This document shows, piece after piece, positions 5,757-14,913 of a DNA stretch of 18,864 nucleotides. Source of the DNA: Candidatus Tenderia sp. (GTDB lineage: Bacteria; Pseudomonadota; Gammaproteobacteria; Tenderiales; Tenderiaceae). The notes under the pieces were generated by a model. The model was not told where the DNA came from. It made no database searches and saw only the letters and a list, made by a program, of their open reading frames with translations. Where the stretch lies: assembly GCA_030148045.1 (NCBI GenBank), contig JASBUE010000002.1, forward strand, positions 1 through 18,864. Direction: 5' to 3'. Numbering within the stretch: the stretch's first letter is position 1; each line of letters begins with the position of its first letter. Made by a program: the position numbers and the translations under genes.

Positions 5757-7640
5757 CTATTTATCCCTTTCTTCCAGTTCCCGGTTTTCCTCGGCGTGAC
5801 CAAAACGTGCCCCCTCTCCGCCCGCGGCGGCGGCGCCCAGCGCTGAGGATATCGCTTCCAGCAGAGACTTCACGGCGATCGGCTTGGTGAGATAAGCCAC
5901 AAACCCTCCCGCCCTGCCGCGTTCCACCTGCCGGGTCATGGCGTTGGCGCTGACCGCAATCACCGGGATCGACTTGGTCCGCCCCTGAGAGCGCAACCTG
6001 GACAAGGCTGAGAAACCGTCCATATCCGGCAGATTGATATCCATCAGGATCAAATCGGGCAGGCGCTCGTGAGCCAGCGCTATGCCACTCACCGCATCCG
6101 GCGCCGAGAGCAGGAGATAGGAGGTATGCTGTTCGATGATCCGCCGCACCAGGTACCGATTGGCGCGATTGTCCTCTATATAGAGCACCGTCGCCCGCCG
6201 GCCATGGCTTGCCGCTTCAACGAGCGCTGACGCACCTTCAGCCACGGCCTCCGCATCTTTATTACGACCCTGCTCCGCCGCGTCCACCTCGATCCAGAAG
6301 GTGCTGCCTTGACCGACCCGGCTGTGGTAGCCGAGTTCGCCTCCCATCTCCTCGACCAGACGTTTCGAAATCACCAGGCCGATACCGGTGCCGTGCACAC
6401 CGTCTTTTTCAGCTCCAAGCCGGTCAAAGGGATTGAACAGCCGCTGTTGCTGCGCCTTATCCAGACCTTTGCCGGTATCGCTCACCGAGAATCTGAACCG
6501 ACCGGCGGGCCGCCGCTCACCGGACAGGGTCACGCGGCCGCCAAGGTGGTTGTACTTGATGGCATTGGACAACAGATTGACCAGCACCTGTTTGAGGCGG
6601 GTGCCATCCACATGAATCCTGGCGCCGGCGATTCCCCCCGTCTGAACAGACAGACCGACACCGCTCTCCCGAGCCAAGGAACGTACCAGAGCGATACTCT
6701 CGTCGCATAAGGATTGCGCATCCACATCCTCCAGCACCAGCTCCACTTTACCCGATTCGACCCTGGCCAGATCCAGCACTTCGTCGATCAACTTGAGCAA
6801 GTGATCACCGGCCTTCAATATCTCGGCGATAAACTCCCGGCCGTTCGGGTCACGCGCCTCCAGTTCCAGCAACTGGGCAAAGCCGAGGATGGCGTTCATC
6901 GGGGTACGCAATTCGTGGCTCATGCGTGACAAGAACGCGGACTTGGCCTGGCTCGCCTTTTCTGCTTCCAGCCGTGCATCGATCAACACCTGCTGCGCGG
7001 ATTGCAGGTTGGTGCGCATATCCTCGAAGGCGCGCGTGAGACGGCCGATCTCATCATCGGAAACCGCGGGAAGCGCGATATCGAACTCACCGCGGGAAAT
7101 TTGCGTCGCCGCCAGTTCAAGCCGCGCTAACGGCTGTCGGACCCAGCGTTGCTGCAACCACAGCCCCACCGCGAGCAGCACGAACAACACCAGCAACAGC
7201 AACTGCTCGATGTCGCGCATCTGGACAAGCCCGGCCAGATATTCGGCCTCCAGATCGGCCACCAGACTAATGTGCGCCACCCTGGCCCCGTCCAACTCCA
7301 TGATGTGGTCGAGCGCAACCAGATATTCGCCGTCGGGGCGCGGACGTTCACCCAGGGGATAAAGCCGTTTGCCGTTGGCATTGCGAAGTTCGAGCCAGGC
7401 CCACACCCCGCCCCGGTTCTCGATCTGACTGTCCAGGGTGGCGTAGATGGCCGCCAGGTCGCCGAGCAGCAGATCCTGAACCAGGCCGGTTTCCAGCGCG
7501 TTTAACACTTCATGTTCGTGCCGCAACACCGACTCACGCTCGCTGTCCAGCAGCCGGGGTACAAAGTAGAAATGAATCACCCCCATCAACAGCGTGAAGG
7601 CGAGCACGATTGGCCAGAGTAATTTTGCCCCTATGCCCAT
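5757..7640 (-). CDS. Hybrid sensor histidine kinase (TM-TM-HAMP-HisKA-HATPase-REC)
   Basis: The product is 627 aa. Membrane segments at about 7-27 and 146-163 bracket a periplasmic domain of about 118 residues. HAMP follows at about 163-215. HisKA has the phospho-acceptor H242 in MSHELRTP. The HATPase domain has NLLSNA (355-360), DTGKG (388-392) and GTGIGL (417-422). The C-terminal receiver has DNR-type acidic residues near 490, phospho-acceptor D534 in LILMDINLPD and K586 in LTKP. All catalytic residues are present. It follows the PhnD-like binding protein gene by 10 nt and most likely receives the ligand signal through that protein. There is no HPt or DNA-binding response regulator beside it, so the output is encoded elsewhere. 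The gene's stop is 10 bp from the tRNA-Pro fragment. Confidence 0.92.
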   Translation of the reverse strand: MGIGAKLLWPIVLAFTLLMGVIHFYFVPRLLDSERESVLRHEHEVLNALETGLVQDLLLGDLAAIYATLDSQIENRGGVWAWLELRNANGKRLYPLGERPRPDGEYLVALDHIMELDGARVAHISLVADLEAEYLAGLVQMRDIEQLLLLVLFVLLAVGLWLQQRWVRQPLARLELAATQISRGEFDIALPAVSDDEIGRLTRAFEDMRTNLQSAQQVLIDARLEAEKASQAKSAFLSRMSHELRTPMNAILGFAQLLELEARDPNGREFIAEILKAGDHLLKLIDEVLDLARVESGKVELVLEDVDAQSLCDESIALVRSLARESGVGLSVQTGGIAGARIHVDGTRLKQVLVNLLSNAIKYNHLGGRVTLSGERRPAGRFRFSVSDTGKGLDKAQQQRLFNPFDRLGAEKDGVHGTGIGLVISKRLVEEMGGELGYHSRVGQGSTFWIEVDAAEQGRNKDAEAVAEGASALVEAASHGRRATVLYIEDNRANRYLVRRIIEQHTSYLLLSAPDAVSGIALAHERLPDLILMDINLPDMDGFSALSRLRSQGRTKSIPVIAVSANAMTRQVERGRAGGFVAYLTKPIAVKSLLEAISSALGAAAAGGEGARFGHAEENRELEERDK

Positions 7641-7650
7641 AAGCCCGCCG

Positions 7651-8535
7651 CTATTTAAAACGCTCCAGCCCCATCTCGCCCAGGAAGCGATAGTCTTCTA
7701 TGGAGGCCACCCCCAGCTCGGTAACCGGCACCCGGGAGAGCAACTTCCACCCGGCGGTGTCGCGCCCCAGCGCCAGGAGCGCCTGCAACAGCTGCTGGCG
7801 AATCTCGGACGGTACCCGTTCGTGGACCACGATGGGGTGCGACGGCACGATCCGGGTCTGGTAGAGGACCCGCACGGCCGCACGCAGCCCATCCGGCTGC
7901 TGCGCCAGGGTTTTCTGCACACCGCCACAGGCGACCGCCTCGCCCAGGGCTACATTGAGATAGACCGAACTATGGCTCTGCACATAGCGCGGCACGACTC
8001 GAATCCCGAAGCGGTCGAGCAGTTCCGCCCGCGTCAGCAGTGTGGCCCCCAGGGCCATCGGCGCAGGAAAGACAACCACCCGGCCCTGCAACTCCTCCAA
8101 CGAGCGGATCGGACTCTGGTGCGCCACCACCAGAATGCCGTAAAGATCCGTCCCCACATCCCGCACTAGGGGTATATACTCCCGCGCACCGACCGTCACA
8201 GTGTGATAGGGGTTGATATAGGCGAGATCGAATTCACCCACTGCCAGATCCCGCTCAAAGGAAGGAATGGTAGAGGCGCCGCGCAGCACAAACCTGAAAC
8301 CCGTCCGCTGCTCCATCGCATCGAGGATCGGGCGCCAGACTGCGTGAATCTGGCGCACATCGAACTGGGGCACCACCCCCACCGTTAAAACCCTGGCATC
8401 CCCTGACGCTTCGGCCCCGGCATACGCCGGGGGAACAGCCAGCAACAACAGCCAACCCAATCCAAAAGCCAACGACAATCTCTTACGGCAACGCACCGAC
8501 ACCTCTCGACAAGAATCCACAGAGAACACAGCCAT
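7651..8535 (-). CDS. PhnD-like periplasmic substrate-binding protein
   Basis: The product is 294 aa from the ATG, or 281 aa from GTG at 8496. The GTG has GAGAGG 5 nt upstream and gives a textbook signal peptide: RCRKR, a hydrophobic core, then AYA before GAEA. GTG is therefore likely the true start. The mature part has the PhnD/phosphonate-binding fold: LTVGVVPQFD near 50-59, the W-P-I-L-DAMEQRTGFRF helix, FDLAYINPYH near 102-111, and QSHSSVYLNVALGEAVACGG around 185-205. The family binds phosphonate, phosphite or similar anions for ABC importers. No permease or ATPase gene is nearby and a hybrid kinase follows 10 nt later, so this copy probably serves as a sensor subunit. The ligand cannot be inferred. 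Confidence 0.88.
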   Translation of the reverse strand: MAVFSVDSCREVSVRCRKRLSLAFGLGWLLLLAVPPAYAGAEASGDARVLTVGVVPQFDVRQIHAVWRPILDAMEQRTGFRFVLRGASTIPSFERDLAVGEFDLAYINPYHTVTVGAREYIPLVRDVGTDLYGILVVAHQSPIRSLEELQGRVVVFPAPMALGATLLTRAELLDRFGIRVVPRYVQSHSSVYLNVALGEAVACGGVQKTLAQQPDGLRAAVRVLYQTRIVPSHPIVVHERVPSEIRQQLLQALLALGRDTAGWKLLSRVPVTELGVASIEDYRFLGEMGLERFK

Positions 8536-8554
8536 CTTACCAATCCGAACGCAA

Positions 8555-8656
8555 GTTGCCCGATATCCCTGCGCGGGACCGTCAGCCGCATGGACGCGGC
8601 CGCCAAGCCTACAGGAATGTATTTATAGCGGGTCCCGTATAGGGATGTCGGGCAAC
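8555..8656. repeat. 102-bp imperfect inverted-repeat element
   Basis: Arms of 26 bp (8555-8580 and 8631-8656) match at 22 of 26 positions when one is reverse-complemented; each begins or ends with GTTGCCCGA/TCGGGCAAC. The 50-bp centre contains a second stem, GCCGC-ATGGAC-GCGGC (8585-8600), and the phrase GCCTACAGGAATGTATTTA. From memory, similar text recurs in intergenic repeats of marine gammaproteobacteria. It may be a dispersed palindromic repeat, a non-autonomous mobile repeat, or a bidirectional structure ending transcription. No open frame or target duplication is evident. Confidence 0.65.
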
Positions 8657-8837
8657 CTATGAGCGCCTTAAGGAACAGGCAAAACAAAAACCGGCGCCGC
8701 GGCAAAACCGCAATATTATTAACCCCCAGACAAAGCCTCAGGCAGAGTGCTTTACAGACTGACCGCCCAGCGCCTCACTGAAGGTGGTTTTGTCCGGGGA
8801 CGGATTGGCAAGGGCAAATTCCGCGACTGACATAGGA

Positions 8838-8843
8838 TATAAT
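8838..8843 (+). promoter_or_regulatory. Candidate -10 box before the PP0621-type gene
   Basis: TATAAT matches the consensus exactly and lies 57 bp before the ATG at 8900. The best upstream TTGGCA (8805-8810) is 27 bp away, which is too far, so the -35 is weak or an activator is needed. Confidence 0.3.
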
Positions 8844-8899
8844 GGCGCCAGCAAGGAGCGCACCCGTCCCCTACAATTCCGATCCGGCATACAGATTAC

Positions 8900-9118
8900 A
8901 TGTTATTAAGATTACTCATAGCCGCAATTATCGTCTGCTTGGCCATTATCTTGATAAACCGCCTGCGGCGCGGCAAAAAGGCCGAAAACCGGCAACCGAT
9001 TCCATACGAAGAAACCGTCGCCTGCAAGAAGTGCAGCCTGCGCCTCCCCAAGGCGGATGCGATTGAACGCGGCGGTGATTATTACTGCTGCCAGGAGCAC
9101 GCCGTCGATATAGATTGA
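8900..9118 (+). CDS. PP0621-type small membrane protein with Cys-rich zinc-ribbon-like tail
   Basis: The product is 72 aa. One membrane helix spans about residues 3-20 (LRLLIAAIIVCLAIILIN) and is followed by the positive stretch RLRRGKK, which puts the tail in the cytoplasm. The tail has CKKC (42-45) and CCQEH (63-67), plausible metal ligands. Length and motifs match the PP0621 family, typically found beside pilS in Pseudomonas and Chromatiales relatives. Its function is unknown. The spacing of 79 nt to pilS allows co-transcription. There is no clear ribosome binding site. Confidence 0.75.
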   Translation: MLLRLLIAAIIVCLAIILINRLRRGKKAENRQPIPYEETVACKKCSLRLPKADAIERGGDYYCCQEHAVDID

Positions 9119-9197
9119 TCGCCACTTCAACAATCCGGGCCGGCTCCGATATTAAAAAAGACAATTCAAATCCGGAATGACCTGAACGGCAACACCG

Positions 9198-10837
9198 ATG
9201 CAAACCCAAACGGACTCGCCCCAGAGAACCGCTACCGATCCACCACGACAATCTGCACCGGCGCGGCAAACCTGGCGGCCATTGCGGCTGTTCAATCTCT
9301 ATCGTCTGCTCATCTCCGGTGCCTTCCTGATCTATGCCCTGACGGATTTCAGCATCAAATCCATCGGCCAATACGACCCTGTGCTGTTCCAATCCGTGGC
9401 CATCGCCTATTTCATCGCCACCATCGCCAATATCTTCACCATTTACCGGCGCCGGCCCGAATTTCGTATCCAGGTCTGCCTCCAGGTCATCGCCGACCTT
9501 GCCGCCATTACGCTGTTTTTGCACGCCTCCGGCGGTGTACAGAGCGGTCTGGGCATACTGATCATCATCACCGTAGCGGGAGGAAGCATTCTCCTGCCCG
9601 GCAAGACGGCGCTGGGATTCGCCGCCATCGCCTCATTGCTGATTCTGGGCGAACACATCTATATCCAGCTCAGCGATCCATCAGTGCCCACGGCCTATAC
9701 CCAGGCCGGCCTGCTGGGCACCGCCTTCTTCGCCACCGCTCTGTTGGCCCACGCATTGTCGAAACGGGTCCGTGAAAGCGAGGCCCTGGCGGAGCAGCGC
9801 TGCATCGATCTGGCCAACATGGAACAGCTGACCCAGTACATCATCCAGCAAATGCAGACCGGCGTCGCCGTCATCGACCACGAGACCCGCCTGTGGCAAA
9901 TCAACGAATCGGCGCGCCGACTCCTGGATATCCCGCCCCCCAAGGGCAGACCGCCACTGGAGGAGCTTTGTCCCGGGCTGGCCCTTCAACAGCGCCGCTG
10001 GCTGGATGACCCGACAGCCGCCCCCCAGCGCTTTCAGCCCGAAAGCGGCGCCACCGAGGTGCTGCCCCATTTCGCCAGGCTGGGCGAACATACCGGCACC
10101 TTGATCTTTCTGGAGGATACCGCCGCCATGAGCCAGCAGGCGCAACAGCTCAAGCTCGCCTCGCTGGGACGCCTGGCCGGCAGCATCGCCCATGAAATCC
10201 GCAACCCTTTGGGCGCCATCAGCCACGCCGCTCAACTATTGGCCGAATCGGAACATCTCGATACCCATGAGCTGCGCCTCACCGAGATCATTCGCAGCAA
10301 TACCCGCCGCATGAACAGCATCATCGAGAATATCCTGCACCTGGGGCGCCGTAATCAGGCCCATCCCGAGGCGATTGCGCTGAAGCCCTGGCTGGAGGAA
10401 TTTATCGACGAATTCTGCCACGGTCAGAATGTCGATCAGGCGCTGATTGAACTGCAGGTGAATCCGCACGACCTGAGCTGCGAGTTCGACCCCAGCCAGC
10501 TGCATCAGATCCTGTGGAATCTGTGCCATAACGGTATCCGCTACAGCATCAACCACAGCGGCAGCCCCCGGCTGTCCATCAGCGCAACCAGGAAGGAGGA
10601 CAATCCCACCCCCTACCTCGACATTATCGATGACGGCCCGGGCGTCCCGGCGGAGGCCGTCGCCCACCTGTTCGAACCATTCTTTACCACCGATACCAAG
10701 GGCACGGGGTTGGGGCTCTATATTGCGAAAGAACTGGCCGAATGCAATCATGCACACTTGAATTACCTCCCCGCCGCAAACGGCGGGGGCTGCTTCCGCC
10801 TCACCTTCGCAGACCCCAGACGGCAGAGAACGGCCCG

Positions 10838-10841
<4 letters not shown>
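9198..10841 (+). CDS. pilS: Sensor histidine kinase PilS
   Basis: The product is 547 aa. About six membrane segments between residues 33 and 188 form the PilS membrane sensor that responds to pilin level in the inner membrane. A PAS-like region lies at about 205-305 (GVAVIDHETRLWQINESARRLL). HisKA has H332 in IAHEIRNPLGAISHA. The HATPase has NLCHNG (441-446), DDGPG (478-482) and GTGLGL (502-507). The residues for autophosphorylation appear intact. The stop overlaps the pilR GTG (GTGA), so the two are translationally coupled. Known role: phosphorylation of PilR to switch on sigma-54-dependent pilA transcription. The first about 25 residues are Gln/Pro/Thr-rich, so the real start might be slightly downstream. 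Confidence 0.92.
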
Positions 10842-12178
<1,337 letters not shown>

Positions 12179-12201
12179 GGGCGGTCAACCGTTGTCAAAA
12201 A

Positions 12202-12218
12202 GTGACGAAAACCGTCAC
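12202..12218. promoter_or_regulatory. Palindrome GTGACG-N5-CGTCAC, candidate PilR binding site
   Basis: Perfect 6-bp arms flank AAAAC. The site lies about 190 bp upstream of the sigma-54 promoter, in the range used by enhancer-binding proteins. No T-tract follows, so it is not a factor-independent terminator for pilR. Assignment to PilR is inferred. Confidence 0.4.
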
Positions 12219-12394
12219 CCCCTTCCACCGAACAAGCAATCCTCCTGTTTAACCGCAGCGCGTAAGCAGCCCCTCAAGGCAACCCACAAGAAAGCGTGTA
12301 ACCCCCTATTCAAATTGAAAAAATATGACATAATAAAATTTAAACCAGGGACGGAAGGGTACCAAAAGAACATCACAACCCTCCTCACCGAAAC

Positions 12395-12411
12395 TTGGCA
12401 CGGGAAGTGCA
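12395..12411 (+). promoter_or_regulatory. Sigma-54 (-24/-12) promoter of pilA
   Basis: TTGGCACG, four bases, then GTGCA. The GG and GC dinucleotides have the 12-bp offset required for RpoN promoters. Only the first T of the -12 TTGC differs from consensus. Transcription would begin near 12422, giving a leader of about 120 nt. pilA is the classical PilR/RpoN target. Confidence 0.8.
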
Positions 12412-12449
12412 AAATACCTACCGAGGCAAAAAGTTCTCAAGACATTAAA

Positions 12450-12505
12450 GTCTGAAAAGACTCAGACCGATATGGATACCGAAGAACGGTTCACGCTTGG
12501 TTCTT
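12450..12505 (+). promoter_or_regulatory. Structured pilA 5' leader (two hairpins)
   Basis: The first hairpin is GTCTGA/TCAGAC around six bases (12450-12467). The second is AAGAAC/GTTCTT around twelve bases (12482-12505). Both lie in the predicted leader, upstream of the GAGGAG ribosome binding site at 12530-12535. They may stabilise the abundant pilin mRNA or tune its translation. Confidence 0.35.
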
Positions 12506-12543
12506 AAACGACAAACGACCACTCAGGCACGAGGAGAAAGGCA

Positions 12544-12975
12544 ATGAAGAAACAACAGGGTTTTACATTGATTGAATTGATGATCGTTGTGGCGATCATT
12601 GGGATTTTGGCGGCGGTGGCGATTCCTGCTTATCAGGATTACACGGTCCGCGCCAAAATGGCTGAAGTCATCGGTTATGCTAGCGCTGCAAAAGCTGCCG
12701 TCTCCGAAACATACCAAACCGATGGCGTATTCCCTGGTAACAACTCGACAGCAGGACTTGAGGCCGCAGCCACATTGGCAACTACTTATGTGGAATCTGT
12801 TACAGTTGGCGCTAATGGCGTGATAACTGTCGCAATTCGAGGCACAAACGTTGCGGCCCTTGATGCTGGCACTATCATAATGACCCCCGCGGGCGCTGCT
12901 AACGGCGTCACATGGACCTGCGCCATTAGTGCCGCAGCTCTGAACAAATATGTTCCAGCCGACTGCCGCGCATAA
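12544..12975 (+). CDS. pilA: Major type IV pilin PilA
   Basis: The product is a 143-aa prepilin. The leader MKKQQG is cut by PilD before F7, which is then N-methylated. The hydrophobic N-terminal helix FTLIELMIVVAIIGILAAVA carries the conserved Glu5 of the mature protein (E11 here). C126 and C141 near the C-terminus can form the usual disulfide-bonded D-region loop. The globular head is Ala/Gly/Thr-rich, typical of variable pilins. The start is supported by GAGGAG upstream. Expression is expected from the sigma-54 promoter at 12395-12411, and transcription ends at the hairpin 13003-13027. It is a monocistronic unit, separate from pilBCD. Confidence 0.96.
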   Translation: MKKQQGFTLIELMIVVAIIGILAAVAIPAYQDYTVRAKMAEVIGYASAAKAAVSETYQTDGVFPGNNSTAGLEAAATLATTYVESVTVGANGVITVAIRGTNVAALDAGTIIMTPAGAANGVTWTCAISAAALNKYVPADCRA

Positions 12976-13002
12976 CCCCCGGCGCTGGCGATTTAATACT
13001 AG

Positions 13003-13027
13003 AAGCCCCTCATTGAGGGGCTTTTTT
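13003..13027 (+). terminator. Rho-independent terminator of pilA
   Basis: A 9-bp stem (AAGCCCCTC/GAGGGGCTT) with a 3-nt loop is followed by a T run (13022-13027). It lies 28 bp after the pilA stop and is the strongest terminator in the window. Confidence 0.9.
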
Positions 13028-13149
13028 ATTGCCGATGAACCAGTGACGACCAAGAGCCGATCCCAAATTATATCCCGTAAAATTATCGGATTCTCTTGCC
13101 TACTCCCGCCCTTACTTACTTCAGCACGTTCTTTAAAGAATGCCCACCA

Positions 13150-13179
13150 TTGGTCGAAAACACTAATAGCCTTTAATAT
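13150..13179 (+). promoter_or_regulatory. Candidate sigma-70 promoter of pilBCD
   Basis: TTGGTC (13150-13155) and TAATAT (13174-13179) are 18 bp apart in the AT-rich stretch before pilB. Placed after the pilA terminator, it would give pilBCD an expression independent of PilR. Confidence 0.45.
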
Positions 13180-13206
13180 TTTCACGATTGATCTACGCAT
13201 AATTCA

Positions 13207-14910
13207 ATGCACTCTTACACACTCTCAGGCCTGGCCCAGCGACTCGTCAACGACGCGCTCATGAGCAATGAAGAGGCTCATGAGGCCTCTTCAGAAGCTG
13301 CCAACCAAAATACCCCCCTGGTTAGGCACCTGGTCGGCAACAAGATACTAGATGCGCGCGATATAGCCATCTCGGCCGCCAACGAATTCGGCACCCCCGT
13401 CTTTGACCTCGATGCCATGGACATGGAAATGGCCGCCAGCGCCCTGATCGATGAGAAACTGATCAGAAAGCACAACGCCCTGCCACTCACCAAACGGGGC
13501 AACCGGCTCTACGTTGCCTTGTCGGACCCAACCAATCTCCAGGCGCTGGATGAGATCAAGTTCGCCACCGGCATCAGCACCGAGGCGGTCATCGTCGAGG
13601 ATGACAAGCTCGCCAGGATCATCGAGAAGGTGCTCGAGGCCATGGACACCGCCATGGAGGGGCTGGATGACGCCGACCTCGAAGACCTCGACATCTCCGG
13701 CGGCGATGAGGAGCCTGCCAGCGGTGATGTCAGCGAAAAGGACACCGAAGACGCGCCCATTGTCCGTTTTGTGAATAAGTTGCTGCTCGATGCCATCAAC
13801 AAGGGAGCCTCCGACCTCCATTTCGAGCCCTACGAGAAGGCTTACCGGGTCAGATTCCGCGTCGATGGCATGCTGCATGAGGTGGCGGCACCCCCCGTCA
13901 ACCTGGCCGGCAAGCTGGCCGCCCGCATCAAGGTCATGTCGCGGCTGGACATTTCCGAGAAACGCGTACCGCAGGATGGGCGCATGAAGATGAAGCTGTC
14001 CAACAACCGCGCCATCGATTTCCGTGTCAGCACCTGCCCGACCCTGTTCGGCGAAAAGATCGTAATGCGTATTCTGGATCCCACCAGTGCGCAATTGGGG
14101 ATCGATGCCCTGGGCTACGACCCGGAACAGAAACGCCTTTACATGGAGGCCCTGCACCAACCCTATGGCATGATCCTGGTCACCGGCCCGACGGGTAGCG
14201 GTAAAACGGTCTCCCTCTATACGGGACTCAACATCCTCAACACCCCGGAGCGGAACATCTCCACCGCCTAGGACCCGGCGGAAATCAACCTGCCCGGCGT
14301 CAACCAGGTCAACGTCAATCCCAAGGTGGGCCTGACCTTCGCCGCCGCCCTGAAATCATTCCTGCGCCAGGACCCGGACATCATCATGGTGGGGGAAATC
14401 CGTGACCTGGAAACCGCCGAAATCGCCATCAAGGCGGCCCAGACCGGTCACATGGTGCTCTCCACCCTGCATACCAACGATGCGCCGCAGACCCTGTCGC
14501 GCTTGATGAACATGGGGGTCGCCCCCTTCAACATCGCCTCGGCCGTAACGCTGATCATTGCCCAACGCCTGGGGCGCCGCCTCTGTACACATTGTAAGGA
14601 ACCTGCCGATATACCCAGAGAGACCTTGATTGCGGAGGGATTCCGCGAGGATGAGGTCGATACGTTGAAAACCTACAAGGCCGTGGGCTGCGATCAATGC
14701 ACGGATGGCTACAAAGGCCGCGTCGGTATCTACCAGGTGATGCCGATATCGGAGGAGATGGGTAGAATCATCATGGCCGGCGGTAACGCAATCGATATCG
14801 CCGACCAGGCCAGAAAGGAAGGCATCCCGGATCTGCATGATTCCGCGCTGGAAAAGGTGCGTCAGGGTGTCACCAGCCTGGAAGAGATCAACCGGGTCAT
14901 CACGGAGTAA
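13207..14910 (+). pseudogene. pilB: pilB, type IV pilus extension ATPase, interrupted by in-frame TAG
   Basis: One frame of 568 codons from ATG 13207 to TAA 14910 encodes an otherwise full-length PilB (about 567 aa). Codon 355 (14269-14271) is TAG. Before the stop lie the N1 domain (LSGLAQRLVNDALMS, from residue 6) and Walker A GPTGSGKT (K333). After it lie Walker B DPDIIMVGEIRD (about 389-400), His-box HTND (422) and the zinc-binding CTHC (460-463) and CDQC (495-498). Family members read STAEDPVE at this point, so TAG replaces the Asp-box Glu and differs from GAG by one base. Termination would give a 354-aa product lacking Walker B, i.e. no extension motor. A weak GTG at 14326 could start the C-terminal piece. 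TAG is a normal stop for pilR and pilD here, so recoding is unlikely. pilC follows 3 nt later. Nonsense mutation or sequence error are the main options. Confidence 0.92.
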
Positions 14911-14913
14911 TGT

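Larger units (their letters stand above)
8536..8899. other. 364-bp divergent intergenic region
   Basis: It separates the leftward sensor pair from the rightward pilus locus. It contains the large inverted repeat 8555-8656 and, near the right end, a perfect TATAAT at 8838-8843. No coding frame with a credible start was found; the frames that cross it carry no recognisable domain. Between 8660 and 8830 I see nothing definite. Confidence 0.5.
12179..12543. other. 365-bp pilA upstream region
   Basis: In order, it contains the GTGACG palindrome (12202-12218), an AT-rich tract (about 12309-12345) in the usual place for a DNA-bending site, the sigma-54 promoter (12395-12411), and an approximately 120-nt untranslated leader with two predicted hairpins (12450-12467, 12482-12505). 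There is no coding frame with a good start. Confidence 0.6.

Noticed and set aside
8385..8705. 106-codon leftward frame over the inverted repeat and the binding-protein start
   Set aside because: No domain and poor start; overlaps the signal-peptide region of a real gene in another frame.
10742..10837. Upstream ATG start for pilR inside pilS
   Set aside because: The added 32 residues are unconserved, and the receiver domain starts normally after GTG 10838, which is coupled to the pilS stop.
12202..12218. GTGACG palindrome as pilR terminator
   Set aside because: No T-run follows the short 6-bp stem.
13348..14160. 270-codon open frame antisense to pilB
   Set aside because: Shadow of the conserved pilB frame; no recognisable protein features.
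14269..14271. TAG in pilB as pyrrolysine or reassigned sense codon
   Set aside because: pilR and pilD end with TAG at the expected family lengths, so TAG works as stop here; no recoding signal is recognisable.
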